Assembly: GCA_964653655.1 (NCBI GenBank)
Contig: CAZZHG010000060.1
Coordinates: 1-33,299 of the forward strand
DNA from: CAZZHG01 sp964653655
Lineage (GTDB): Bacteria; Bdellovibrionota; FAC87; UBA2466
Reading direction: 5' to 3'
DNA: 33,299 bases
The position numbers and the translations under genes were made by a program. The notes under the pieces are model-generated. The model worked only from the letters and a program-made list of their open reading frames with translations, had not been told where the DNA came from and searched no databases. Below, one piece after another: positions 1 through 7,049 of this stretch (positions are counted from its first letter, which is position 1; the number at the start of each line of letters is the position of its first letter).

Positions 1-268
1 TGGACTCGATGTTGCCGAAGCGGGTCGTACCGGCGACGTTGCCGGTGGCTTTGTCGATGGTGGCGAAGGGAAACGCGGCGCCCTCGTCCCGGAGCTGCAG
101 GGCCTGAATCAGATAGTCCTCGACGGCTTGCCGCGTGAAGGGCTGATTCGGAGTCCACTTCCAGATTTCCCTATCGAGGCCGATCTCGATGAGGGCGGGG
201 AAATGTTTTCGATCGAGGGGCTCGAGCCGCACGGCGCGGCCCTCGAGAGTCACGGGGTCTAGGATCAT
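1..268 (-). CDS. GNAT-family N-acetyltransferase (RimJ/RimL-like), N-terminal part only
   Basis: Reading the minus strand from the ATG at 268 gives an open frame to the window edge, about 89 codons. It starts MILDPVTLEGRAVRLEPLD and continues with an IWKWTPNQPF stretch and FATIDKATGNVAGTTRF. The pattern of 'L.G..V.L.PL' at the start followed by 'FATID..TG.V.GTTR' is typical of RimJ/RimL-type GNAT acetyltransferases, which move an acetyl group from acetyl-CoA to an amine, often a protein N-terminus or a small molecule. The acetyl-CoA binding motif would lie beyond the window edge, so activity cannot be judged. No convincing Shine-Dalgarno sequence precedes the ATG. It follows the outer-membrane protein gene on the same strand by 48 bases and may share its transcript. 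The substrate is unknown. Confidence 0.75.
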   Translation of the reverse strand, partial: MILDPVTLEGRAVRLEPLDRKHFPALIEIGLDREIWKWTPNQPFTRQAVEDYLIQALQLRDEGAAFPFATIDKATGNVAGTTRFGNIES

Positions 269-316
269 GTTCAATAACTACCACAAATGTAAGCGGCCGG
301 GTTTTGCCGCGTTAAT

Positions 317-1372
317 TTACGGCAAATCTTCGAGGGTGGGATCGCCGAGGTCGTCCACCTGTTCCTGGGGCGCCGGCCGGCCTTGGAGCCGCGCGGAAGG
401 ATCGGTGCCCGTGGGGAAGGCATCCATTCCCGGAACGATGTCGGCCTTTCCCGTGTACTGGACGACGGCGCCGGTCGTATCGGATTTCGTGACCGTGCCG
501 CAGGCGAGGCTCTCGCCATTTCGGAAAAAGCAGATGCCGTCGCCGATTCGCCAGCTTCCGTTCTCCGGCTGAGTGATGAGAGCGATACTTTTTTCGGCTT
601 TCACTTTAAGAGTCTTCGACGGATTGCGGGCGGCTTTCGTCCGGCCGGCCGTGCGCTCCCGGGGCGCGCGCTCCGACTGGCGATCCTTCCAGGACTCCGC
701 CCGGCGGTTCGTCTCGGTGGAACTTTGCAGGCGGTTGCCCTGACCCACGAAGAGCGTTCCGCCGATGACGGCGCCGCTGCCTCCTCCGGAAGCGAGCGAA
801 AAGGCCAATCCGCCTTCGGCCCTGAGTCCCCAGGTATCGCCGAAGCGAAAGCCCAGGGTGGTCGTGAAAACGGAGCTAGTGGTGACGTTGCCGGCCGAGC
901 TTTTGGCGATGATGGGAGTCTGGTCCCGGCCCGCTACGTAGATCGCGACGTACTGATTGAAGTCGTAGCCGACGTTGAACTCGGGAACGATGCTCAAGAG
1001 ATCGAGCGAGACGGTTAGAACGCTCGCGTGCGTGTAGGAGAGCCCGAGCGCAAGATTCATCGCGAATCCCTGGACCGAAATCAGCTGAAAGCGGAAATCG
1101 AGTCCGGCCTGGGGCGCATCGAGCGTGAACTCCGGCACGGCGAAGGAGAAGCCCAGGTCGAAGATCCGGCTGAGCCCCAAGCGGCCGCCGATCTCGCCGG
1201 TCTTCCCCCAGCTCGAACCGGCGGTCGAAACACTCTGGGTAGCCAGAAAACCGAAATGGATACGGTAAGCGCCGTCGGGCAGCGTGCGCGCGGTTTCAAA
1301 CGCGGACATACCGCGGGCTTCGCCCGAGACGAGAAGAAAAAGAATCAGCGGAAATAGAGCTCGTTTGATCAT
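317..1372 (-). CDS. Predicted outer-membrane protein with C-terminal SH3-like module
   Basis: 351 residues, ATG start at 1372. Residues 1-21 form a signal peptide (MIKRALFPLILFLLVSG core). Residues about 25-215 alternate hydrophobic and polar residues with many Gly and aromatic residues, as in a transmembrane beta-barrel (for example FNVGYDFNQYVAIYVAG). A charged Arg/Lys/Glu-rich linker follows at about 215-262. Residues about 263-325 form a second small domain with WRIGDGICFFRNGESLACG and GAVVQYTGKADIVPGM, which looks like an SH3-like beta module. The tail is acidic and ends in EDLP. No named family was recognised. The gene lies 35 bases downstream of the TRL-like lipoprotein gene on the same strand, with a stem-loop between them, and has no obvious Shine-Dalgarno sequence. 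A role in the envelope is inferred from the signal peptide and barrel-like pattern only. Confidence 0.6.
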   Translation of the reverse strand: MIKRALFPLILFLLVSGEARGMSAFETARTLPDGAYRIHFGFLATQSVSTAGSSWGKTGEIGGRLGLSRIFDLGFSFAVPEFTLDAPQAGLDFRFQLISVQGFAMNLALGLSYTHASVLTVSLDLLSIVPEFNVGYDFNQYVAIYVAGRDQTPIIAKSSAGNVTTSSVFTTTLGFRFGDTWGLRAEGGLAFSLASGGGSGAVIGGTLFVGQGNRLQSSTETNRRAESWKDRQSERAPRERTAGRTKAARNPSKTLKVKAEKSIALITQPENGSWRIGDGICFFRNGESLACGTVTKSDTTGAVVQYTGKADIVPGMDAFPTGTDPSARLQGRPAPQEQVDDLGDPTLEDLP

Positions 1373-1381
1373 CGGTCAAAA

Positions 1382-1404
1382 CGAGCGACGTCGGAAATCG
1401 CTCG
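1382..1404 (-). terminator. Possible weak terminator stem-loop after the TRL-like gene
   Basis: CGAGCGA (1382-1388) and TCGCTCG (1398-1404) are perfect 7-base complementary arms around a 9-base loop. Read on the minus strand the stem is followed by TTTTG (complement of 1377-1381). It lies just past the stop of the TRL-like lipoprotein gene and just before the ATG of the outer-membrane protein gene. The T run is short, so it may be an attenuator or mRNA-stabilising hairpin rather than a full terminator. Confidence 0.4.
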
Positions 1405-1407
1405 CGC

Positions 1408-1725
1408 TTACTTGCCGTGCACTACGGTGCAAACGGAAGTGTAAATGCCGAGAAAGCCCGTAACTTGTTCGTCGACCGAAGCGATGGAGCGGATTCCGCC
1501 GTTTTTCCGAGCGGTCTCGATGCTCGAATCTCCGGTGGCGATCAGTCCGAGAATGGAGGAAGCGCAGGCTTCTCCGCGTTTCATGCTGAGCTGAGCGGTT
1601 GCGCCCACGCCCTGCGATACGCCGGTATAAAGAACGCCCATCATCGGAAACCGCGCGGGCATCGCGCATCCGGTGGAAAAGATGAAAAGCGAAACCGCCG
1701 AAACTGTAGCTAAGCGCCGAAGCAT
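1408..1725 (-). CDS. TRL-like family lipoprotein
   Basis: 105 residues from the ATG at 1725. An upstream in-frame start at 1797 would place 24 non-signal residues before the signal peptide, and the chosen ATG is preceded on the coding strand by a GGGGGGG purine tract, so the shorter form is preferred. Residues 1-19 are a signal peptide ending FIFSTGC, with Cys20 as the probable lipidated residue although the lipobox -3 position is Ser rather than Leu. The mature protein has the pattern of the TRL-like family: VLYTGVSQGV, then GEACASSILGLIATGDSSIE, ARKNGGI, SVDEQ and LGIYTSVCTVVHG. The family is small, exported and of unknown function. A terminator-like hairpin follows the stop codon. Confidence 0.75.
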   Translation of the reverse strand: MLRRLATVSAVSLFIFSTGCAMPARFPMMGVLYTGVSQGVGATAQLSMKRGEACASSILGLIATGDSSIETARKNGGIRSIASVDEQVTGFLGIYTSVCTVVHGK

Positions 1726-1854
1726 ACCGTACCCCCCCAGGTCTGGTTCACGTCGATAAGTTGGTAAAAACTCAAGGAATCCCAGTAATAGTCCCAAGAT
1801 CCGGATCTTGAGTCAACCCGCGTATTTTGCTGCGGTGGATCGCGGACAAAGAAA

Positions 1855-1881
1855 AGCCCGGGTCCGTGCAGGACCCGGGCT
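1855..1881 (-). terminator. Strong rho-independent terminator of the two-repeat secreted protein gene
   Basis: AGCCCGGGTCC (1855-1865) and GGACCCGGGCT (1871-1881) form a perfect 11-base-pair GC-rich stem with a 5-base loop. Read on the minus strand it is followed by TTTTCTTTG, a good U tract. It begins 17 bases after the stop codon at 1899-1901. This ends the transcript upstream of the TRL-like gene and so separates the two genes. Confidence 0.9.
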
Positions 1882-1898
1882 CTGAATCATCAGACAGG

Positions 1899-2492
1899 TC
1901 AGTACCATCCGCCCTTCTTGAAGAAGTTGAAGGCGCCGGCCGCCCCGGTGCGGAGGAACATCTGGCTGCCCGTGAGCTTCACGTACAGGTTGCGGGAGTG
2001 GTCGTACATGACCACGCTGCCCGCGTCCGTCGAGACTTCCGTGAACCGGAAGGTCGGGTTCGCGGTGCCGTCCAGGTACTCGGACCAGCCGCAGCCGCTC
2101 TTTTTCCAGAAGGCGCCCGTGAGGCCGCCGCCGGAGTCTTCGTGGGTGAACGTCACGCGGTGATCGAAGCGGCCTTTGCGATATTTTCCCCAGGCCCCCG
2201 TCCCAACTTTCAGCCACATCGTTCCGTTTTGTAGCTCAACGTAAACCTTGCGCGAAGCATCATACAGGCGCAGGCCGGTGTCGCTGGCGACCGCCTGGAA
2301 CGTGAAGGTCGCCTGGCAGTTGATCGTTTCGATGTAGGTATTGTTTTGCTGGTTCTTCAGGAAGTAGTGGCCGGGGCTTTCGTCCGACCTCCACAGGTCC
2401 CGGCCGTCGGCCAGGGCAAGGTTAGAGGTAAAAGCGCTCAGGCCGGTTACAGCGAGCAGAGCGGCACGAAACAACGATTTGAAACTTAACAT
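1899..2492 (-). CDS. Secreted protein with two internal beta-rich repeats (beta-trefoil/fascin-like appearance)
   Basis: 197 residues from the ATG at 2492, chosen because GGGAGGA sits 5 bases upstream on the coding strand; an in-frame start at 2537 lacks this and adds residues before the signal peptide. Signal peptide residues 1-28, probable cleavage after ALA. The mature protein contains a duplicated unit: residues about 61-109 (TFTFQAVASDTGLRLYDASR, then KVYVEL, MWLKVG, WGKYRKG) and about 146-197 (TFRFTEVSTDAGSVVMYDHS, then NLYVKL, MFLRTG, FNFFKKGGW). The spaced 'YD.SR..YV.L......L..G' pattern recalls beta-trefoil or fascin-type carbohydrate- or actin-binding folds, but this is a resemblance by eye only. 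Each repeat is preceded by a Cys (Cys59, Cys134). It has its own strong terminator. The 75-base gap to the kinase gene upstream holds a small GGAACG/CGTTCC hairpin at 2519-2533. Confidence 0.7.
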   Translation of the reverse strand: MLSFKSLFRAALLAVTGLSAFTSNLALADGRDLWRSDESPGHYFLKNQQNNTYIETINCQATFTFQAVASDTGLRLYDASRKVYVELQNGTMWLKVGTGAWGKYRKGRFDHRVTFTHEDSGGGLTGAFWKKSGCGWSEYLDGTANPTFRFTEVSTDAGSVVMYDHSRNLYVKLTGSQMFLRTGAAGAFNFFKKGGWY

Positions 2493-2567
2493 AGGAATCC
2501 TCCCGTTACCAAGTTCGAGGAACGAAACGTTCCCCAACCGGCACGCGGGATTTCCAGGAGATTTGGC

Positions 2568-3989
2568 TCAGCAGGCGTCTTTAATGTGGAACTTGAGATT
2601 GAGCTTGGCGATTTGGATCGTGTCCCCGTCGGCGAGCTCGATGGGCCCGATGACTTTACGGGAATTGAGGGCGGTCGACTGTCCGTCCTTCGGGATGGAT
2701 TCCACCCAGAGGCCCGTGTTGATTCGAAAGATTCTCAGGTGCTCGGGCTTGATGCCCTCGTTGACCTTCGGGTCCTTGATTGGAAAGTGCGACTTGCCGG
2801 AGCTGCCGATGATGGTCTCGTCCGCATAGAGGAAAAACTCCTTCTGAGTTTCCTTTCCTTCATCGAGCACGAGCTTGCCCACGCGAAGGGGCACGCGGCA
2901 CTTCTTGCAATATCCCGCCTGCGACTTGGAATCGGCGAAACCGCAGTATTCGCAGAACGTGCAGGTCGACGGGTAAAGAGTCTTCGGCAGCACCGAAAGC
3001 TCGATGGGGGCAATCGCGTTCTTGTTGCGGAAAGGCCAGATGCCGGTACGGGTGAGCTTAGTCAGCTCGTCCTTCACATGGCGCGCGCGCTGGTAGCGCT
3101 TTTCCGGATCGACTTCCAGACACTTCTTGATGATCTCGCAAAGGCGCGGGTCGCGCTTTCTAGCGTCGAGCTTCGGCTTTCCGAGCTCCGGCGTCTCGCC
3201 TTCGGCGATCTCATAAAGAAGAGCGCCTAGCGAATAGATGTCGCCTGAAGCGGTGAACTTCTTCGTCTTGTCGAGGAACTCGGGCGGCGTATAGCCTTCC
3301 GATTCGAAAATGAGCGGATTGGAATCCGAGGGATGGTAGAGGGTTCCGAAGTCGATCATCTTCACGCGGGACGAGATGCCGTCCAGCATGATGTTCTGGG
3401 GCTTCAGATCGCGGTAGATGTAACCCTGATTGTGCAGCTGCTCGAGCGCGTCGGCGATTTCAATCCCGAGATAGACGAGCAGGCCGTCTTCCACTTTTCC
3501 GTTAGCTTTACGGTAGTCCTCGACGGCTTTGGCGAGCTCTTTCCCGTTGATGAATTCCATCACGAGGTAGAATGAGCCGCCGCGTACGAAATACTCGAAG
3601 CCCCGCGGGAACGCGGGATGCTTCACTCTTTTCAAAAACTTCGCTTCGCGCTTGAAGCTTTCCATCAGCTGGGTCTTGAACTGATCGTAGGAGCTCTGCT
3701 CGAGCATCTGCTTGATCAGGACCACTTTGTCGTCGTTGGTGCGCTTCGCGCGGAAGGTAGCGCCGAAGCCGCTTTTCGCGATGGACTCTTCGATGATGTA
3801 TTTGCGGCGGCCGGTGATGCGCTCGCCGGGCGCAAGCAGGCCGGCTCCGCCTTTGGTGTCTTTAATGGTGGTGAAAGAAGATTGCCGGAGCTTTCGCGCG
3901 ACGTTGACCGCAGCAATGGTCGCGCCGCAGCCGTCGCAAAACAGCGACCCCGGTACGATCTTCTGCGAACATGTCGGGCACTTTTCCAC
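2568..3989 (-). CDS. Ser/Thr protein kinase with two zinc ribbons and a C-terminal FHA-like domain
   Basis: 473 residues, GTG start at 3989 preceded by AAGGAA. Domain order: N-terminal zinc ribbon (Cys4, Cys7, Cys18, Cys21); kinase domain about 62-315 with glycine-rich loop SGFGAT, ATP-binding Lys93, helix-C Glu115, catalytic loop YRDLKPQN (Asp194, Tyr in place of the usual His of HRD), DFG at 213-215 and PPE at 235-237; a second zinc ribbon (Cys346, Cys349, Cys361, Cys364); and a C-terminal FHA-like domain about 388-470, with EFFLYADETIIGSS and LADGDTIQIAKL. All catalytic residues are present, so activity is expected. It is probably cytoplasmic, since no membrane segment is seen. FHA domains bind phosphothreonine, suggesting autoregulation or recruitment of phosphorylated partners. 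It lies 96 bases downstream of the vWA gene on the same strand, which makes that protein a likely partner or substrate. No PP2C phosphatase gene is in the window. Confidence 0.9.
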   Translation of the reverse strand: MEKCPTCSQKIVPGSLFCDGCGATIAAVNVARKLRQSSFTTIKDTKGGAGLLAPGERITGRRKYIIEESIAKSGFGATFRAKRTNDDKVVLIKQMLEQSSYDQFKTQLMESFKREAKFLKRVKHPAFPRGFEYFVRGGSFYLVMEFINGKELAKAVEDYRKANGKVEDGLLVYLGIEIADALEQLHNQGYIYRDLKPQNIMLDGISSRVKMIDFGTLYHPSDSNPLIFESEGYTPPEFLDKTKKFTASGDIYSLGALLYEIAEGETPELGKPKLDARKRDPRLCEIIKKCLEVDPEKRYQRARHVKDELTKLTRTGIWPFRNKNAIAPIELSVLPKTLYPSTCTFCEYCGFADSKSQAGYCKKCRVPLRVGKLVLDEGKETQKEFFLYADETIIGSSGKSHFPIKDPKVNEGIKPEHLRIFRINTGLWVESIPKDGQSTALNSRKVIGPIELADGDTIQIAKLNLKFHIKDAC

Positions 3990-4028
3990 TGACTTCCTTC
4001 TCCCCCTCCAGGGATCTCACAGCCGTAC

Positions 4029-4089
4029 GGCCAAGGCCCCCAGAAGGGACCTTGGCCGCGCAGCTTTGAGTAGTAACCGGACTGGTTAC
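4029..4089 (-). promoter_or_regulatory. Two stem-loops between the vWA and kinase genes
   Basis: GTAACC (4073-4078) and GGTTAC (4084-4089) form a 6-base-pair hairpin that overlaps the vWA stop codon. GGCCAAGG (4029-4036) and CCTTGGCC (4050-4057) form an 8-base-pair hairpin with a 13-base loop a little further on. Neither is followed by a T tract on the minus strand, so they look more like mRNA-processing or stabilising elements, or a weak attenuator setting the vWA to kinase ratio, than terminators. The function is inference. Confidence 0.4.
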
Positions 4090-5321
4090 ATCAAAAGACG
4101 GGTCTTCTTCGACTCGTCTTTGATGGTCGCCAGGTCATCCGATACCGACTTCCCTTTTTGGATGTCGGTAGCGAGGCGCGTGAGCGCCCGGGTGACCTTG
4201 TCCTGACCGAGATTGCTGGCAATCCGGGTCGTATTTTCGATGAGGCGGGCGGCCTGAGCCTTGTCACCCGACTCGATGGACTCCTGAATCTTCTCGCCGT
4301 TCATGTGCACTTGGAGCATCTGAATGGCGCGGAAGACGTCAGGGTCGATCTGCGTGAGATCATCCTGCTTTTCCGTGTTACGGATCTTGACCTCGATCGA
4401 CTCCGTGGCCTTGCCGTCGTACTCGGCCGTCACCGTGAAGAGTTTCACCTCGTCACCGGTAGCGCCCTGAGCCTTCGAGCTCACCTGAACGACGAAAGAC
4501 GTGGTGTCCTTCGTCATGGAGCCGGTCTTGAGATCGAATCCACGGCTGTTGCCGGGGATGTCGTAGATCATGATCTCGGGAGCGACCTTGGCGATGCGCA
4601 TGAACTTGCTGTTCATGTCGGAGAACTTCAGCACGAGGTCGCCGACGACCGACGACTGAAGCTTTTCCATTTCCGCTTTCAGGCCTTCCTTGAACTTCTC
4701 GAGATCGTTCGCGTGGTAATAAGATCCGCGACCAAGCTCCGACAGACGAGAGATGAAGTCCGAGTCGTAATCATCGGCCGAGCCGATGCCGACGCCGGTC
4801 ATCGTGATGTGCTCGTGCTTGCGCACGACTTCCTCGTACTTGTGCGTATTCTCGACCCGGTACCCTTGATTGTCGGTCGGGAATCCGTCCGTCAGCAGGA
4901 TCACGTGATTCACGCGCTTGATCTTGTCCTTATCGGACCGCGCTTCGAACGCCTGATACGCGAGTTTGAGGCCGTCTTGAAGGTTCGTCACGCCCGAGGG
5001 ATTCTCGAGCTTACGAATCGCTCCCTGCATCGCATCGCGGTTTTCCGCGAGCGAGGCCAAGGGAAACACTTCCTTCGCGGTGGACCCGAACAGAATGACG
5101 CCTACCCGGTCGTCGTTCTTCAAAGAGCCAACCAGCTCTTCGACCGCTTGCTTAACCATCGTCCACTTACTGCCTCCCATCGAGCTTGAAGCATCGATGA
5201 GAAACACGACGTTGGACGGGATCCGGCTCAGCCCCGATGGGGCCAGCTCGATGAGCGAGGTGGTGACGAAATCGCCGTCCACCGGACGCAAATCGGAGCC
5301 GTTTTTCGTTGTGATCTTCAC
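4086..5321 (-). CDS. von Willebrand factor A (vWA) domain protein
   Basis: 411 residues, GTG start at 5321 with AAGGAG five bases upstream. The vWA domain spans about 36-235. The metal-ion-dependent adhesion site is complete: DASSS (Asp43, Ser45, Ser47), Thr112 in GVTNLQDGL, and Asp145 in LLTDGFPTD. No signal peptide or membrane segment is seen, so the protein is probably cytoplasmic. Residues about 240-330 are beta-rich and about 330-411 are helical, ending KKTRLLM. Cytoplasmic vWA proteins next to Ser/Thr kinases are known from several bacteria, for example TerY-type triads with a kinase and a PP2C phosphatase; here only the kinase is adjacent. The pairing suggests a metal-dependent scaffold or substrate of the kinase, which is inference. 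Upstream lies a gene-free region of about 350 bases that could hold the promoter. Confidence 0.9.
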   Translation of the reverse strand: MKITTKNGSDLRPVDGDFVTTSLIELAPSGLSRIPSNVVFLIDASSSMGGSKWTMVKQAVEELVGSLKNDDRVGVILFGSTAKEVFPLASLAENRDAMQGAIRKLENPSGVTNLQDGLKLAYQAFEARSDKDKIKRVNHVILLTDGFPTDNQGYRVENTHKYEEVVRKHEHITMTGVGIGSADDYDSDFISRLSELGRGSYYHANDLEKFKEGLKAEMEKLQSSVVGDLVLKFSDMNSKFMRIAKVAPEIMIYDIPGNSRGFDLKTGSMTKDTTSFVVQVSSKAQGATGDEVKLFTVTAEYDGKATESIEVKIRNTEKQDDLTQIDPDVFRAIQMLQVHMNGEKIQESIESGDKAQAARLIENTTRIASNLGQDKVTRALTRLATDIQKGKSVSDDLATIKDESKKTRLLM

Positions 5322-5546
5322 GTCGTCTCCTTAGTGATGTTGCTTAGATTTAGGTGATGCTGAATCAACCACTTCCCCCTAACTAGGCTCGCGCGCCAAA
5401 GCACGCGGGCTTCTCTCCGGGCCGAAGCAATGCAAGGGAGGTGCCCGGTTTCTTACGCTTGTTTCGTGCTTAAACAGGGGTCGAAGGGATGGACGGAGAG
5501 CCGTAAAACGTCACCCGCAAGCCCAAAAAAGGAAGGGGAACCTTGG

Positions 5547-5671
5547 AAGAGCGTGAGCGAGAGCGAGCGCAAGGAAGACTTCTTGATCTAATGAGTGAAT
5601 CAGTGCGGTCTCACGTCACCACCCGTTCCAAAAGGGAAGGTGTCCTTGCGCTCGCTCACGCTCTCGCTCTT
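5547..5671. repeat. 29-base inverted repeat built on GAGCGA/GAGCGT units, in the gene-free gap 5322-5673
   Basis: The arm at 5547-5575 and the reverse complement of 5643-5671 agree at 27 of 29 bases; the two differences are an A/T exchange at positions 8 and 14. The arms consist of overlapping GAGCG(A/T) units followed by GCGCAAGGA. The 67-base loop contains a smaller hairpin (CACC..CCC with GGG.GGTG, within 5618-5643). The right arm begins 3 bases past the stop codon of the GT2 gene, so on the minus strand the whole structure is the 3' flank of that gene, and a T6 run (5525-5530 as A on plus) follows about 16 bases beyond the second arm. It may act as a transcript-end structure or be a dispersed extragenic palindrome. 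Apart from this repeat the gap 5322-5673 shows no gene. Confidence 0.7.
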
Positions 5672-5673
5672 TC

Positions 5674-6378
5674 TTACGTCAGACGCTGAATGGGGCGGAA
5701 CTGGCGCAGGAGAAACCAGCCTATATCGAGGAAATTGTTGAAGGTAAGGGCCCGCGACTTGCGGCCCGGCCGCGCTTGAATCGGAATGCCCACCTCGCGG
5801 TAAGTATGACCGGTCCTCAGTAGCTGGAGGACCAGGTCGGCCTGATAGCCGAAGCCCGTGGTGTGCATCCGGCATTTGCGAAGCAGCGCCACCTTATGAA
5901 GGACGGTTCCGTTGTAATACTTGAGGCGGCGGCCCGACACGACGTTGAGCGCGACCGTAAACAGACGGGAGAGGGCCTGACGAAGGGGGGAGCGGACCTC
6001 GGGATTTTCCGTGAACGGAAGTATCAAGTCGGCGTCTCCGGCCATCTTGAAGATGGCATCGAGGCCGCGGGGATCGTTCTCGTTGTCTCCGGGGACCATG
6101 ATGAGAAAAGTTTTCGACGCGTACTCGACCGCTTCGGCGTAACAGGCGCCGACGTTTCGCGGTTTTTCGTGGTGGAAGGCCCAGATTCTTTCGTTCTCGC
6201 GCGACAACCGTTCGGCGATCCGCCCGGTGCTATCCGTGCTGCCGTCGTTGAAGATAAGAATCTCCCATTCGTCGAAATGGCGAGCGGCCATTTCGGCGGC
6301 GCCCTTTACGGCCGCTTCGAGGTTTGCCTCCTCGTTAAGCGCCGGGATGCAGATCGTGATTCCGGGTTTCTCTGGCAC
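5674..6378 (-). CDS. GT2-family glycosyltransferase (dolichyl-phosphate-mannose synthase-like)
   Basis: 234 residues, GTG start at 6378 with AGGA about 9 bases upstream, overlapping the preceding gene by 44 bases. GT2 features are clear: ITICIPALNEEANL (residues 7-20), FNDGSTDST (43-51), NVGACYAEAVEYA (75-87, like the usual 'N.G...A...G' helix) and PGDNENDP (96-103) at the position of the metal-binding DxD-like motif. The length and lack of transmembrane helices resemble the soluble catalytic domain of polyprenyl-phosphate glycosyltransferases, which transfer a sugar from a nucleotide sugar to a lipid carrier or other acceptor at the inner face of the membrane. The C-terminal FNNFLDIGWFLLRQF could be a membrane-touching amphipathic helix. 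Substrate and acceptor are unknown. It is the last gene of a three-gene minus-strand unit. Confidence 0.88.
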   Translation of the reverse strand: MPEKPGITICIPALNEEANLEAAVKGAAEMAARHFDEWEILIFNDGSTDSTGRIAERLSRENERIWAFHHEKPRNVGACYAEAVEYASKTFLIMVPGDNENDPRGLDAIFKMAGDADLILPFTENPEVRSPLRQALSRLFTVALNVVSGRRLKYYNGTVLHKVALLRKCRMHTTGFGYQADLVLQLLRTGHTYREVGIPIQARPGRKSRALTFNNFLDIGWFLLRQFRPIQRLT

Positions 6379-7048
6379 GGCGTTGATTCCTATCCTCCTT
6401 TCCTTCGAGAAAGATCTCCACGTAAGTTCCCGTCACGGCTCTGACCTTTTTTTCGAGAGAAAGCAGTAGACGGAAAAAATCGGGCGGCGCGGATTCGCTT
6501 CCGAATCCGATGAGCCAGCGATCGGCTCCGCTCGTCGGAACGATTTCCACTTCCGGGCCCGCGTAACCCAGGTTTTTCAATTCTTCCTGAACCGCGGTGA
6601 GAAGACGGTAGTGCCTTTCGGCGAGCGAAAGCTTTCTCCAGGCCGGCGGGGCCGGCGGCGACCAGAATCTCTCCCCGCACGCGGGAATCTGATGGAGCAG
6701 GCGGACCAGGACTCCGAAAGCGGGGTCCGCGTTCTCCGGCATGACTAGACCCGAGACGGGCGGGTCGCAGTCCGGAGATCTCAAGGAGTACTCGAGACGA
6801 AGGGCTCCGTGATCCCTCGCTTCGGAAAGCGGGAGGCCTTCGGCGAAACGGCAGAAGGCTTCGAGGATCGCTTGCACGTCGTCCGTCGCGCCCTCGTGCC
6901 GGGCTTCCAGAATGATTTGTTCGGCGGAGAGACGGAAAGACAAATGCACGTTCAGTTCGGAAAGAGTCTTCCAGTCCGCCCCGGCGGATCCCTGCCGCTT
7001 CGGGCTCAAACGAAAAGGGGCGAGATTGGCCTCGTAGCATGGGTGCAT
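6335..7048 (-). CDS. Unrecognised protein with weak NifU/IscU-like features but no cysteine ligands
   Basis: 237 residues, ATG at 7048, one base after the TGA of the upstream gene, with only a weak Shine-Dalgarno. No clear family was recognised. Residues about 1-95 loosely follow the layout of the NifU/IscU scaffold domain: CYEANLAPFRLSPKRQG near the start (compare 'hy.nPrn.G'), then IILEARHEGATDD and AILEAFCRFAEGLPLSEARD (compare 'GCa...AS.S......GktleEa'). The conserved scaffold cysteines are absent, so cluster assembly in the normal way is unlikely. Residues about 150-230 form an alpha/beta region (LLTAVQEELKNLGYAGPEVE, then a GADRWLIGFG strand pair and a long helix). Overlap with the GT2 gene by 44 bases and tight spacing with the upstream gene indicate cotranscription. 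The NifU link is tentative. Confidence 0.6.
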   Translation of the reverse strand: MHPCYEANLAPFRLSPKRQGSAGADWKTLSELNVHLSFRLSAEQIILEARHEGATDDVQAILEAFCRFAEGLPLSEARDHGALRLEYSLRSPDCDPPVSGLVMPENADPAFGVLVRLLHQIPACGERFWSPPAPPAWRKLSLAERHYRLLTAVQEELKNLGYAGPEVEIVPTSGADRWLIGFGSESAPPDFFRLLLSLEKKVRAVTGTYVEIFLEGKEDRNQRRARETRNHDLHPGA

Positions 7049-7049
7049 G

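Noticed and set aside
4158..5189. 343-codon open frame on the plus strand
   Set aside because: It is antisense to the vWA gene, which has complete MIDAS motifs; the antisense product is a shadow.
6390..7040. 216-codon minus-strand frame overlapping the NifU-resembling gene
   Set aside because: Its product is very Arg/Ser/Pro-rich as expected of a frame-shifted shadow; the other frame has a normal composition and better spacing with its neighbours.
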